Source: Papaver somniferum (lineage: Eukaryota; Streptophyta; Magnoliopsida; Ranunculales; Papaveraceae). From it: a DNA stretch of 64,000 bases. The stretch is taken from positions 16,078,063-16,142,062 of the forward strand of contig NC_039362.1 of assembly GCF_003573695.1 (NCBI RefSeq), read 5' to 3'. The notes under the pieces are model-generated. The model was not told where the DNA came from. It saw only the letters and a list, made by a program, of their open reading frames with translations, and ran no database searches. Made by a program: the position numbers and the translations under genes. Shown here piece by piece: positions 46,934 through 60,210 of this stretch. The number at the start of each line of letters is the position of its first letter. The stretch's first letter is position 1.

Positions 46934-49300
46934 TGAAAAAACGAGGGTCTAACAACACCACCCAATATTTCGATTAGCAATCTGTATGGACTAACTCCGA
47001 AATACTTTGCTAGAGAATCAACTAGACAGTCAGACTCAATCTAGATAAAAAGTATCTCAAGGAGTTATTATCTCAATCTCTCGATTTGATCTTTACTCAA
47101 GCAAATAGAAATCTGCGAGTCTTTATCAAAGAGAGCTAACTTGGACGGTACCAAAGACCAATGCCCAAGGATCAATCAATATCAATCAACAACCAAAGGT
47201 TGGATTTCCAATTGATGATCACGGACGCAAAATCTGTATTATTTCAATTATATAACAAATACAATGCGGAAAAGAAATAACACAGACACCGGAAATATTG
47301 TTAACGAGGAAACCTCAAATGCAGAAAAACCCCGGGACCTAGTCCAGATTGAATACACACTGTATTAAGCCGCTACAGACACTAGACTACTCCAAGATAA
47401 CTTCGGACTGGACTATAGTTGAACCCATATCAATCTCTCACTGATACAAGGTACAGTTGTACTCCTACGCCTCTGATCCCAGCAGGATACTGCGCACTTG
47501 ACTCCCTTAGCTGATCTCACCCACAACCAAGAGTTGTTGTAACTCAAAATCACAGACTTGATAATAAACAGATCTGTCTGACACAGAAAAGTCAATCAAA
47601 GGATAAATATGTCTCCCACAGATAAACCCTAGGTTTTGTTCCGTCTTAAGATATAAAATCAAGGTGAACAGGAACCAATTGATAATCCGGTCTTATATTC
47701 CCGAAGAACAGCCTAGATTAATCAATCACCTCTCTACAATCCTTCCTGACTACACAAGCGGATTGTCGAGGAACCACAAACAGTGAGACGAAGATTTTTG
47801 TGACTTCTTTATCTTGCCTATCGGAGAACTCTCACGATCTCAAGCCAATCAATCGATTATACTCGTACGGTAGAAGATGCAAGATCACATCACACAACTA
47901 CGATAAAGTAGTATCGGTCTGGCTTCACAATCCCAATGAAGTCTTTAAGTCGTTAACCTGATTTTAGAGAAGAAAATCAAAGGTTAATGGAGATCGACTC
48001 TAGCGAGCGCACTAGTAGCACACATACGTGTGGGGATTAGGTTTTCTCAATGCTAGATGTCTCCTTTATATAGCCTTCAAATCAGAGTTTTGCCTTAGTT
48101 ACAAAGCAATCCTTATTCACCGTTAGATGAAAACCTGATTTAGATTCAAGCTAATATTTCTCAATCGTTAGATCGAAAACTTAGCTTGTCACAAACACTT
48201 GGGTATACGTTTACTGGGCTCGTGAAAACTATGCCCAAACGTGTACGTTCATGTTGGTTCAACATAGTAACCCAAAAGGTCAACCATATGAGCATTTCAT
48301 ATTAACCTTGTTCTTCTTCACCATAACTAGTTCAATTGACTCAAATGAACTAGTTAAAGAGTTGTGCAATTGCTATGAGATCTTATGTAACTACACAAGA
48401 CACAATTGAAACAAAGATGATTTGATTCGATTGAATCGGCTCATGAACATTATAGCCACGGTTTACATAAATCATTCCTTAGTAATTTAATGTTTCTTGT
48501 TCAGAGCACATCTTTAGATCATAGCCTCTTAAGTTCATAAACAAGTTCGCGGACTTAAGTTAATCGGTTGAGTTTTCCATACTCAGCAGAAATTCTCGAC
48601 AAGAGAACTTCTGCCAGTTCGCGGACTGGGTTCGCGGACTGAGTTCGCGGACTTAGCACACAAACGAGTTTTGGAAATCCCAGCAGAAATTCTCGGTCGA
48701 GAACTTCCGACAGTTCGCGGTCTGGGTTCGCGGACTTGGCAAGCCAATTCCTCAATCCTACTGATTTCTTTTGATCAACAAAGTTCGAAAACTTCGGTTC
48801 AAGGAATACATGGTTATGTAATCTAAACTCTTATTTCAATCATTGAGACATTCTCAGAGGACGCTATGTAGCCGTTATTCACAGACTGATTCACGTCAAA
48901 GAAATTCTCAAAGTGATTGAAACTTTCATGACTTTCGTCACTAGGTGAAGATAAACTTGATCAAAGCGAAACCCTTTACCAACACACGATTTCGAGATAA
49001 AAGATAAGCAATGAATGCTCAACTCGAAATGTCAAGTGTGTATGATCTAGTCTATATAGCATACGACTTTTGTCTCATAAGAAGTATGAGATAAAATAGA
49101 TAGAATTTTGAGTGATAGATAAGTTCAAGTCTCCACATAACTTTTTGTTGATGAAGTTCCACGGTTCCTTGTATAGATCTTCGTCGTTGTATGATGAATC
49201 TCCATGAAGTCCTTGAGGTTAACTACACTTTTCCTATCCTAGTCCGAGACTTAGCTATGTAGGCTAGAAATCAAGACTCATAGTTTTGATCACTAACATT
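46934..49300 (-). mobile_element. Copia LTR H (middle LTR of minus-strand compound)
   Basis: Its end (inverted TGAAAAAACGAGGGTC) is intact, but the minus-strand start is truncated: the first LTR bases are AATGTTAGTGATCAAAAC, lacking about 55 bp. Gag-side sequence joins directly there. The inverted promoter CTCCTTTATATAG lies near 48060. Confidence 0.85.
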
Positions 49301-49546
49301 GAATCTCGTTCATGAATGGAGAGGCTCACATTTGAAGGGTAATCGGGTACACACATGTCAGTGTTAGTCTGTCTCGTCACTACAGCGGGTTCATCTATAT
49401 TCGAGATTAAAGAACCTTTCTCTTTTATAGAGTTCGACGAGCTAGAACTTTTATTTCTGGTAACGCGTTTATCAGAGATAGTACTCTTGTCCATAGAGTC
49501 AGATCGCTACAAACAAAAACTGATGAGGTCTTAAACGTGTTTGCCT
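49301..49546 (-). pseudogene. Gag-like leader fragment between LTRs I and H
   Basis: The frame starts at 49494 (MDKSTISDKRVTRNKSSSSS) and runs into LTR H. It is Ser-rich and basic. It differs from the A-D fragments, although both begin MD/MI with a short basic N-terminus. It is cut after about 60 residues. Confidence 0.45.
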
Positions 49547-49558
49547 GCTCTGATACCA
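49547..49558 (-). other. Primer-binding site next to LTR I
   Basis: The minus strand reads TGGTATCAGAGC two bases after the LTR I end. It is the only intact primer site of this compound. Confidence 0.9.
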
Positions 49559-49560
49559 AT

Positions 49561-51972
49561 TGAAAAAGCGGGAGTCTAACAACATCACCCAATATTTCCC
49601 TTAGCAATCTGTATGGACTAACTCCGAAATACTTTGCTAGAGAATCAACTAGACAGTCAGACTCAATCTAGATAAAAGTATCTCAAGGAGTTAATATCTC
49701 TCTCTTGGTTTGATCTTTACTCAAGCTAAAACAATAGCGAGTCTTTATCAAACACAAGGAATAACTTGGATGGTACCAAAGATCAATATCTAAGTGTTAA
49801 TCAATGAAATCAATAACAACAAGGTCGGATCTCTAATTGATTAAACTTCAACGCACAACCTGTATTAGTTCAAATTATAAAGATAAAACAATATAATGCG
49901 GAAATTGAAATAACACAGACACCAGAAGTTTTGTTAACGAGGAAACCGCAAATGCAGAAAAACCCCGGAACCTAGTCCAGATTGAATACACACTGTATTA
50001 AGCCGCTACAGACACTAGCGTACTCCAAGTTAACTTCGGATTGGACTATAGTTGAACCCCAATCATTCTCCCAATAATTCAAGGTACAGTTTTACTCCCT
50101 ACGCCTCTGATCCCAGCAGGACACTGCACACTTGATTCCCTTAGCTGATCTCACCCACAACTAAGAGTTGTTGCAACCCAAAATCGCAGACTTGATAATA
50201 AACAAATCTGTCTCACACGGAAAAGTCTATCAAGGGATAAATCTGTCTCCCACAGAAGAACCCTAGGTTTTTGTTCCGTCTTATGATATGACATCAAGGT
50301 GAACAGGAACCAATTGATAATCCGGTCTTATATTCCCGAAGAACAGCCTAGATTAATCAATCACCTCTCAACAGTCTTACTTGTATAAACAAAAGGACAT
50401 CGAGGAATCACAAACAGTGAGACGAAGATGTTTGTGACCTATTTATCTTGCCTATCGGAGAACTCTCACGATCTCAAGCCAATCAACAGATTGTACTCGT
50501 ACGATAAAAGATGCAAGATCAAATCACACAACTACGATAAAAGTAGTATCGGTCTGGCTTCACAATCCCAATAAGGTCTTTAAGTCGTTAACCTGGTTTT
50601 AGAGAAGAAAACCAAAGGTTAGAGGAGAATCGACTCTAGCGAGCGCACTAGTATCACACATATGTGTGGGGATTAGTTTTTCCCAATGCTAGATGACTCC
50701 TTTATATAGTCTTCAAATCAGGGTTTTGCCTTAGTTACAAAGCAATAAATATTCACCGTTAGATGAAAACCTGAGTTAGATTCAAGCTAATATTTCTCAA
50801 CCGTTAGATCGAAAACTTAGCTTGTCACCGAGCCCAAACGTGTACGTGTATCTTGGTTCAACATAGTAACCCAAAAGGTTAACCATATGAGCATTTCATA
50901 TTACCCTTGTTCTTCTTCACCATAACTAGTTCAATTGACTCAAATGAACTAGTTAGAGAGTTGTTAAATTGCTATGAGATCTTATGTAACTACACAAGAC
51001 ACAATTGAAACAAATATGATTCGATTCGATTGAATCGGCTCATGAACTTTATCCGCGGTTTGCATACTGCATTCCTTAGCAATTTAAGTTTCATATTCAG
51101 AGGACATCTTTAGATCATAACCCACTCAAGTTCGCAAACAAGTTCGCGGACTTAAGGCAACCGGCAGAGTTTTCCAAACTCAGCAGAAAATCTCAGCAAG
51201 GAGACTTCCGCCAGTTCGCGGACTAGGTTCGCGGACTTAACGCGTAAACGTGTTTTTGGAAAATCCCAGTAGAAATTCTCGGCAAGAGAACTTCCGTCAG
51301 TTCGCGGACTGAGTTCGCGGACTTGGCAAAGCCAATTCCTCCGGTTTCTCTCAATCAACAAAGTTCGCAAACTTCGAATTAAGGAATAGAACTTATGCAC
51401 ATATGTGTTACCACACAATGCTTATATCCATCATTGGTTATATAGACCTAAACTCTCATTCCAACCGTTGAAACATTCTTAGAGGATGTTATACAGTTGT
51501 TACACTATTTCTCGTCAAAGCGATTTTCAAAGTGATTGAAACATTCTGACTTTCGTCATTAGGTGACAATAAACCCGATCAAAGCAAAACGCTTTACCAA
51601 CACATGATTTCGAGATATAGATAGGCGAGATATACTCGGCCCGAAATATCAAATGTGTATGATCCAGTCTATATAGCATACGACTTTTGTCTCATAAGAA
51701 GTAGGAGATAGAAGGGATAGACTTTTGAGTGATAGATAAGTTCAGGTCTCCACATACCTTTTTGTTGATGAAGTTCCACGGTTCTTTGAGTAGATCTTCG
51801 TCGTTGTATGATGAATCTCCATGAAGTCCTTGAGCTCAACTACACTTTTCTATCCTAGTCCGAGACTTAGCTATGTAGACTAGAAATCAAGACCCATAGT
51901 TCTGATCACTGACATTGACAAACATGCTTGATATAGCAACGCATGCGAGGTTGACCGAGTTATTCTCTAACA
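49561..51972 (-). mobile_element. Copia LTR I (5' LTR of minus-strand compound)
   Basis: On the minus strand it begins TGTTAGAGAATAACTCGGTC and ends ACTCCCGCTTTTTCA, 2412 bp. The right flank CACTT matches CACTC left of LTR G at four of five bases, so G-H-I inserted or spread as a single unit. Confidence 0.88.
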
Positions 51973-52900
51973 CACTTTCCCTACAAAGATATATCAGTTA
52001 ATCACAAGTTCAAAAGAAGTCTCCCGCATTGATGTTATTCCCAAAAAGAACAACACGGCGACCTTTACAAGTAAAGGATTTTTATAGACATTAACAAATT
52101 CACAAGTAAATTTGTATCCATCATCATCATCAAGAGATGACGTTCAAATCATATAAATATGATAAGCAAGAACTTTATCTTAAGGTAGTCAAGCAATACG
52201 CAAGAATGATCACGAGGATCGAGTATAGCTATCTAAGATATAAACTTGTAAAGAACATACAAGATTTGATTTACTCTTAGACGAAGAACTAATCTTTTCC
52301 GCAAGGATTTACACCAAAACTGGCTACCACAAGCGTATAAAGACATGGAAGAAGATGTACATATGGATAACCTATTAATAATCGTGCATCATATGTTCTC
52401 ATATAAACCAAAAAGGTTGTAAATATTCAAGCAATAATCATGTGCAATAACACTCAAGACTTAAACTATGAATCATGATCAAGAGATATTTACTGATCAA
52501 GAGAAGTATTAGAGAGTGTTTTTCTAATGCCAAACATATTATAGAAATAGTTTGAATATATCTGAAAAATATTCGACAGGGATGGTACGCATACCGGGTA
52601 TGTGTACCAACTCTATTTGTGAACTAGTTATGGCATGGTACGTGTAACGGATATGTGTACCCTTAATACAAAAGCAGTTCAGAAACTTTTGGTATGCGCA
52701 CTGGTACGTGTACACTGGGTGCGGAAAACAACAATAACATGCGGTCCAAGAAAGATAACTTATCAGGTTTTCTCTCGTTTACTAACCGAATGGAATAAAA
52801 TTATGAATTATATTGCAATATAAAATCCACGGTAATCTGTAAAATAAATTCCGTTAACATAAACACTATCTCGACATCAGTCCCAGTTCTGCTGAAATGA
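51973..52900 (-). mobile_element. Old J-type copia element, part 2 (interior and LTR-like remnant)
   Basis: 51985-52080 aligns with the copia interior near 44470-44570 (CACAAGTTCAAAAGAA.TCTCCC, GATGTTATTCCC). 52540-52720 aligns inverted with the J LTR (ATGTCGAATATTTTCAGAT) and carries several GGTACGCATACC/GTATGTGTACC palindromes. It is the continuation of the element interrupted at 41316. No genes are seen. Confidence 0.5.
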
Positions 52901-53238
52901 CCGGGAGAGATTAGCAATAACGAATGACGCTTCAGGTGCACGAAACGTGTATTTTACGCCATATTCTACGCCACAACGATAACAGACCTCTACCATGCTC
53001 GAAAAAAACTTATTCAACCAATCACTGCCATCATCTCGTATTTTTCCAGTGGTATGGTGCTTATCAGCTTCCTAAACCCGAAAATTATGGTGATTCTCGT
53101 ATTTGAATAGTCCTGCCATAATTGTACCTTATTGGTTGTATCTATTAATTTGTCAAAAATAGACTACTACACAATAAGTTGCAAATCGGACCCATAGAAT
53201 GTGGACATCCACTACATGTCTACCTATGACAGTATAAT
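52901..53238. other. Unannotated intergenic sequence
   Basis: I see no gene, repeat or known motif. Confidence 0.4.
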
Positions 53239-53767
53239 TGTTAAAGTCTGCGGGTATCCAACTCAAAACCAATCGGCAATGAGTGGAGCGGTTCTTCCAT
53301 ATTATATTTATAAGTTAATATTTAAGTTAATGAAGCGGATTATAGCGGTGTGGGACTATTTGTCCTTTCACAAGCCACCTCACGTGTAAGGCCAGTCACT
53401 GGGCCTAATACGTGGACCTACGTACGAGTTACCAGTCCATCGGTAACAGGTGTACACAGGTGAATGACTAAATCAGCGGGTAACACCTCGGCCAGTATCG
53501 GCACTGGCCTACATCCCGGGTGTACAAGTGACAAAATCGGATAAACATTTCGGCCAGTAACTCGGCCTACACTCGGCGTAGGCAGGTCTGGGTCTGGGTC
53601 TGGGACGGCCTACACAGGTCTGGGTCTGGGACTTAGCCCTGATACCATACTAAAGTCTACGGACATCCAACTCAAAATTAATTGGCAATGAGCGGAGCGG
53701 CCCTTCCATATTATATTTAAATTAATTAAGCGGATTATAACGATGTGGGACTATTTATTCGTTCACA
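53239..53767 (-). mobile_element. TRIM (terminal-repeat retrotransposon in miniature)
   Basis: Direct terminal repeats lie at 53239-53372 and 53649-53767; both contain ATCCAACTCAAAA, GGCAATGAGYGGAGCGG, TTCCATATTATATTTA and GTGTGGGACTATTT. On the minus strand the repeat begins TGTGAA and, after its end, reads TGGTATCAGGGC, an initiator-Met primer site with one change. Flanks ATAAT and GTAAT match at four of five bases. The 276-bp interior holds repeated GGTCTGGGTCTGGG and no ORF. It is non-autonomous. Confidence 0.85.
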
Positions 53768-54580
53768 GTAATCGAGAAAGTGTTGAGAAGGATTACCAAG
53801 ACAAAGATTCAGAAATTGAGGAAAAAGAAAAACCGAAAATCCAACATGTAGATGAACCGAGGATATTCTGTGCATCACTGAAATGAGTATGTTCAACTAA
53901 TTTTTCGAGACTAGACGTCCACATTGGCAACACAATCAATAAAGAACCATGTATTATTTGCTCTACTCACTAGGACTACTACTACATCGAAAACCTCTGC
54001 AGTGAATCTTCGATTTCCAGAGGATAAAAGAAGAAAAAGATAACTGGGAACCTCACCAGCAAAACTAACTAAATACATTCTTACAATAAGGTAGAGAGTA
54101 TATAGAAACGTAGTCTAATTCCAAACTTTCTTCTTTTTACTTACACCATCATCTAAATATTTTCATTTCCTCCACATTTCAAGTTGTGAGGATTCAGAAC
54201 ATCTTTTTGTATCGACGAAGAGAAGGAGATATATTTACAAAGTAACGATTAGGTTATCATCTCAAGCCACCAAATAAGTTGTGAGTTAAATTAAGTCGTC
54301 AAACGGACGGAGAATCAATGTTTCTTCTGTGCACTCTTTCATTCCAATCAGCCCCAGTGAAAAATAAATAATCCTGCAAGTTTATGGAAATTAGAAGTAA
54401 AAATCGAAGATAGTTGGACCATGGTACATTTTTCAGACGCGAAGATGTCCACAAATATTTACTTGTGAAGATGGAAAGAAACTAAAAAGGGAGCTTACTC
54501 TTGGTAACAACACGAAATCCCGATTAAGCATTCCAGTTCGCCCTGAAGAATAGTCAGTTGATATCCTACAGTCCAGTAGG
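53768..54580. other. Downstream region of the histidine kinase gene
   Basis: No ORF of note. The part next to 54580 is the presumed 3' UTR of the minus-strand gene; I cannot place the poly(A) site. Confidence 0.4.
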
Positions 54581-57500
54581 CTAGATGCTTTGGTCTGCTG
54601 GGTTTGTAAGTTGGGGTGGATTTGATTTCAGAACTCGTGCAACTTCTCTATATAGTTGTTCTCCTTCAAAAGGTTTAGACACATAGCCATCCATCTCACT
54701 CGCCAAGCACTGCTTATTTGTAGCTTGAATTACATCTGCAGTCATGGCCAATATAGGGACATGCCAGTTTTGAACATTCCCATAAGCCTCCACAGATATC
54801 TCTCCATGTTGGATTCGGTTATTTATATCGTGTTCCATAGCTCGAATCCTTTTTGTAGCTTCAAACCTGCATAAAAGAAAATATACACTTTTAGTGAACC
54901 TTCAACGAAATACATCCAACAAAAACACACTAGACGCAAAGTTAAACTAAAAGATGTTTAGTACCCATCCATTTCAGGCATTTGGATATCCATAAAGCAG
55001 GCATCGAAGTGGTGAGGCGGTTTAAGCATATCAATAGCTTTCTTTCCACTATCTGCACATTCTACTGTAGCTCCATACTTCTTCAAAGCTCCAGCAGCTA
55101 CTCTGAGGTTTACGTTATTGTCATCTACAACCAGAATTTGTTTACCACGAAGAAGATTCTGAAGTGGCAGAAGTGGTTTCACTCCATTTCGAGGATTACC
55201 CTTGTTGGTACCTACACTCATTGCTCGTTGAAGAGATGCGGCCAACATACTTGCTCTCAGGGGTTTCATAATGATTGTTGGGTTATAGCCACCAAACTTC
55301 CCGATGTTTGTTCTGGGAGAGACAACAGAATTAGCCAAAAGAAACAGTTTCAAACGATCTGAAGGATCATACTGCTTCAACTTGTTAGCAAACTGAGTTG
55401 CTAAAACAGCGTCTTTATCCCAGAATTCTTTTTCGACAAGGACCATGCTGATGATTGATGACCCACCACTGGAAATGTGAGATAGTCCTTGGTTTAGATC
55501 AGAGGCTATCTCACCACGTACACCAACTCTTTGGAGATGATATCTTGTCACCTGTGCTCTGACCAGTCTGGGATCCACAACCAACGCTGTCATTCCTTGT
55601 AATTCAGAGGATATTGGACCACTGGCCTGCTTAATAATTTGTTGGTTCTTGAACTCGTTTGAATTCGAACGACCATTATTGAAAACAACGGTAAACGTGA
55701 AAGTGGAGCCAACATGGGGTTCACTGGCAAATCCAATCTCTCCGCTCATGAGACCAACTAGACACTTGCTTATACTCAATCCAATACCTGTGCCACCATG
55801 AGTTCGGGATATGGATGGCCCCACTTGCATAAATGGTGTGAAAACTTTTGGATGGGCGTCTAAAGGAATACCAACACCTGTATCCTCGACCGATACTATT
55901 AGAGTAATGAGATCCGATGCGGCAGATAAGGATTCTGGACATGTGGCTCCCTCTTGAATAAAAGTCTTGAAGTGTCCCCAACTGCGGCGTCTATCTGCCA
56001 CAGGAAAGCCGCTTAGGGTGTTCCTAGATGGCGCTTCAGTCTCAACATCTATTGAGCTTGTCACCTCCTCCAGAACATTAATAGTCACAAAGATATGTCC
56101 TTTCTCTGTGAACTGCAAAATGATAAATTACTCAAGAGTAAGTCTCGTGTTGAACTCAGCTTTTCCGACTGCAGAATTAAACAAGTTGAAAAGAGATCAT
56201 AAATTATTCTCAAGATTTTTTTATCGTTAGACTTACTTTGATGGAGTTCCCCATGAGATTTGTGATAATCTGCCGAAATCTCCCAGGATCACCAATTAAA
56301 ACTTCAGGAACCCGGTCTGAGATGTACACAGCTAACTGTTTTTTTCCAACATATTGAACAAATGTTAGGAATCAGGGGATAGCATGTACTTCATAAATGA
56401 AAGATAGCATTATATAAAAAAAATAGAAATTGCTGCATTCCTACCTCTAATCCCTTGTCTTGAGATTTTCCACTAAAAAGAGACAGAACGTCATCCATGA
56501 TAGCCCGAACATCAAAACGCACAGCCTCAAGCTCAAGTTTGCCAGATTCAATTTTGGCCTGATCCAGAACTTCATTTATAAGTGAAACAAGAGCTTTTCC
56601 ACTCGCTTGCGCAGTTCTGACGTAGTCTTGTTGTGTTATATCTAGTTCCGTGTCCATTAGCATCTGCAACATCCCTGTTGATGGACCAAAAACATGTTTT
56701 TCTGTCAATGCCTTGTGCTGTTTCCACCTAAAGCCATATGGTACTTGTGACATGGCAAAGCATTGTGCACTATATGTTGGTTACCATTAAACTTACTAAC
56801 TTAACAAAAAAGACCTAAGACTTACCTAAAACACCATTCATGGGGGTTCTGATCTCGTGGGAAACGGTAGCGAGGAACTACAGAGTATTTTGATGAAACG
56901 GCATTAGATTGTTGGACTGAAACGAGAACCTTAACTGCAAAATCAAAATACTACTAGTTCATTACCTGGGACTTTGCAGTATCTGCAGCTACAGCCTGTT
57001 TTCTTAACTCCTTCATCAATTGGTATTCATCCTCAACTCTCGTGATTCTATTAGCTGACGCGTTGAGTATATGCCCAATAAGATACCCAATAATAAGCAC
57101 AACAATGGCTGTGCTCAACGCCAATGTAGGCATTGGTGGCTTCTGCTTGAATCTGTTCCGAAACCAAGTATGGACAAGAGAATATATCAGCAACTATTCT
57201 ACCAAAATTAATGAATCAAGGTTATAGGTGTAGAGCTAATTGATTGGTTACCTGCAGCGCATTTCATGTTTTCTAAATGGATCTCCAAAGCTAAGAGAGC
57301 TGATATGGAACATTCTATCATCTGTGACATTTGAGCCATACATGCTAATCGGATCTGAGAAATTAGTGGTGTCATACACGTTCACAAGGATGGTTTGTTT
57401 GCTGGCAAGTTGGTGAAGCAACTTCTCTACAAGCGATTCTATATCGAATATTCCACCAAGGTACCTGCTCGAAAATGGACAGACAATGGCATTATCCTCT

Positions 57501-58830
57501 GCTTCTTAGTTTCCCTGAAACAGGACAGTGATTAAGTTAGCAACTTCTAGCATATGCTGATACCTACCCATCAGTTGCCAGTATCCTTTCGTTTGGAGTT
57601 GCATTTGATGGAAGTTCCGTCTTGTAAACAGCAAATGTAAGTATGACCCCAAGACGCTTAGTTTTCAGCAACTCGAAAGGAGCAGTAAGAACCCCTTTTC
57701 CTGATGCCCTTGCGCGCAAAACATTTTCACGGTCTTCCTGTTACGATAAAAACTACGTTCAGAATTCAATGCAACAACAACATAATTCACTAAATTGCAA
57801 TGACCGTAATCGCCAAAAGGCCAGCTTAAGTTGTGATTCTTCAAGTGCCGCAGTACAAACATCAAAGTCTCCAAAATGCTCCTAACATACATCTTAATTG
57901 GGATCATACTGAGAACTAAATCACCGCAACATGAACCAAGAGTACAGAATTTTCACCTTTCCCGAAAGCATATCAAGAGAAATGACATGCGACACAGTAT
58001 CTTGCGCAAAGATAACCGGGGCATATTCTTCCTGAACAGGGGATGGTAATGATTCTGGGATTTCAAATGCATACTCCTCCTCTTGAACCAGAGTATCCAT
58101 TCTCTTTATGGTCCATCCTTGTTGCTTCTCAAATTGTTCCCTTTCAGAATGAAGTACTCTGACAGCATATGCCACACCGCTGGTGAGCGGTCTCTCAAAT
58201 GCCGTCCGCTCTGCATACCTCGCAAACGTTGCCTGCGAAGACAGACAAATCAAACTCAAATCTAACTTCAAAATCATACTAAAATAACCATCACAAACCC
58301 AATATCATACAAACTACTAACAATTTCATGAGAACAAGTAGTAATTAAGACAATTAAACATAAATTTGAGAGAAAATGAAAGTAATAAAACTTACCTGGT
58401 CAATAGCAGATGGATTCTTGGCATGGTGAAAAGTTGAGATCAAGATAGACAAAGCTTGAAGATGATTCATACTGACATTAAACTGATCTTGTAACATTCT
58501 AGCTCTCTCATCACACATACTTGACAAAGTTTCTTTCCTTTTCTCTTTAGCTAGTGAATTCATGTACCAAAAGATCCATATTGATGCAAATAGACAACAA
58601 ATTAGCCAAGTAACATAAGCTCTTTTAATCCAAATTTTACTCCCTTTTAGTGATATACTCCCAAACCAATCAAAACATTTCCTCTTCTCAAAACACTTGC
58701 TCTTCATCTCCATTAATCCACTATTAGCAAACCAATTCATAGGGTTATTATCAATTATGATATTCCAAGAACATAGCATCAAAATTGCATGTCCCACCAC
58801 TTTTAAACCAACATTTATGAATAAACACAT
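54581..58830 (-). CDS. AHK3: AHK3-type cytokinin receptor histidine kinase, ten exons
   Basis: Membrane hybrid kinase that binds cytokinin and passes phosphate from His to Asp and on to HPt proteins. Exons: 58830-58396, 58232-57957, 57737-57568, 57464-57252, 57152-56966, 56877-56826, 56674-56445, 56335-56237, 56112-54965, 54866-54581; all have GT/AG borders and phases agree, giving 1031 residues (Arabidopsis AHK3: 1036). Membrane segments lie near 5-26, 71-90 and 374-394. CHASE lies between the last two ([35 protein letters not shown]). H-box is [12 protein letters not shown] with His434; ATPase boxes are [23 protein letters not shown] and [10 protein letters not shown] pseudo-receiver precedes the receiver ([17 protein letters not shown], Asp929; YVSKPF). 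ATG 58830 (MCLF) matches the AHK3 start (MSLF); an in-frame ATG at 58992 would add 54 Ser-rich residues. No defect seen. Confidence 0.96.
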
Positions 58831-59042
58831 CCACAAGAGCTTCAAGAAGAAGAGTGAAGAAAGAAGAAGAAGAACACAAGATTGCAGATTGGATCTTTCA
58901 CTGTTACTATTACTACTAGACTTGTGAGCTTCCAAAAAATGATTGGAGAAGGAAGATGAATTTATTGTGAAGATAAGTAGGGAAACAGCCAACCAACCAA
59001 CTAAACTTAGTTATTATATCAACACCCAAAGAATTGAAAGTT

Positions 59043-59058
59043 AGTTATTTATAAATAG
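59043..59058 (-). promoter_or_regulatory. TATA-like box of the histidine kinase gene
   Basis: The minus strand reads TCTATTTATAAATAAC about 215 bp before ATG 58830 and about 55 bp before the in-frame ATG 58992. If it is used, transcription would start near 59015. The upstream ATG would then have a very short leader, which supports 58830 as the usual start. Confidence 0.4.
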
Positions 59059-59374
59059 AAATAACCCATGTTACAAAAATCTGCCATGAGTCCCATGAAT
59101 GAACACATAAATCATGTCTCTTGTTTTGTTTACTTACACAAAAAATCTAACTAAGCATGTGGTTGGGTTTTTTTAAGATTGACTTATGGATATATGTTTG
59201 GGTTCTAAGATCAAGACAGAAGTAGTAGAAGAAGAAAATATTTAAAGAGAAATCTCTGTTCAAGTTAAAAAAAGAAAGATTGGATTCATGGGGTTGTGTT
59301 CAGAATGCAGAATCTAATGAAAGCAAAGATTAGAAGAATATGGTGGGAAAATGTCTGCTAGCAGTGACCATTAT

Positions 59375-59424
59375 CTCTTTCTTTCTTTCTTTCTTTTCTT
59401 TTCTTTTCTTTTCTTTTCTTTTCT
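59375..59424. repeat. (TTTC)n-(TTTTC)n microsatellite upstream of the kinase gene
   Basis: Four to five CTTT units pass into about seven TTTTC units. On the coding strand of the kinase it is a GAAA/GAAAA purine tract about 550 bp upstream of the start codon, likely length-polymorphic. Confidence 0.85.
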
Positions 59425-59579
59425 ATCTATCCATCCACCCAAACAAATAATAATAAAACAAAGAGGGTAAAAAAGGTATCTTCCCACTAAACAAAGCTAT
59501 GTACTTTACTACATCATCATCATGCAGTAAAAAAAATATAAATATTATTTGATTGAGAATCAAATGTAGTGTGTGGTGT

Positions 59580-59592
59580 GGGGGGGGGGGGG
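59580..59592 (+). repeat. Run of 13 G
   Basis: A homopolymer G run after GTGTGGTGTG. It may be a true unstable tract or partly a sequencing-length error. Confidence 0.8.
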
Positions 59593-60001
59593 TGTACAGA
59601 ACAGAAGTGAACAGAAAAAAACAAGAAATAGAAGAGTGTTCAAGTTCCACAAGTAAACATACTTTTCCATGTTAAGATCTAATTCTCATTTGCAAAATTT
59701 GACTTGTTCTCTAACTAAAAATAACTATGAAGAAAAACAAAAGTGGGTTTTGATTATTTTTAGGGAGTTGGGTATTAGATGCTTTTATTTCCTTCTTCTT
59801 TTTTTAGGACTAGAATGAAATGAATTGGCCTAAAGAAAGAGAACAGGAGGAGTAGGTATTTGATAATATGGGACCCTCTTTGATTAAACCTCTCAAGGTG
59901 GTGTTATGTTCTTTTGTACTAAAAATTCACAAACCTGTTTGGTTCTAGTTCTATATCTCTATTTCATCTGGTTCACTCATTTTGGTTTTACTTTTCATTT
60001 C
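59593..60001. other. Promoter-distal intergenic sequence
   Basis: Nothing recognisable apart from AT-rich sequence. Confidence 0.4.
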
Positions 60002-60210
60002 TAATATATATTGTTGAACCTTGCTAGACTTTTACACTTCGGTTTCTCCCGAAGGGAATCGCACAGTCTCAACCTTGCGCTCTTAGCATTAGGATTTGGT
60101 AAGGGCATATGTGGGCTCCACCACCCTCTCGTACGGTGAAAACATGATCCTTTTTTTGGTGTGTCAATCATTTCCGATAATTTTTCTAATTTAATTCACT
60201 CTGTGCTGAA
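60002..60210. other. Unassigned repeat-like sequence
   Basis: It has a perfect stem, CTTCGG/CCGAAG (about 60037-60054), and GTCTCAACC-type text that loosely resembles an inverted RNA polymerase III B box. I cannot assign it. Confidence 0.25.

Noticed and set aside
58831..58992. 54-residue N-terminal extension of the histidine kinase
   Set aside because: The AHK3-like N-terminus begins at 58830; the extension is Ser-rich and begins close to the likely transcription start. Kept only as an alternative.
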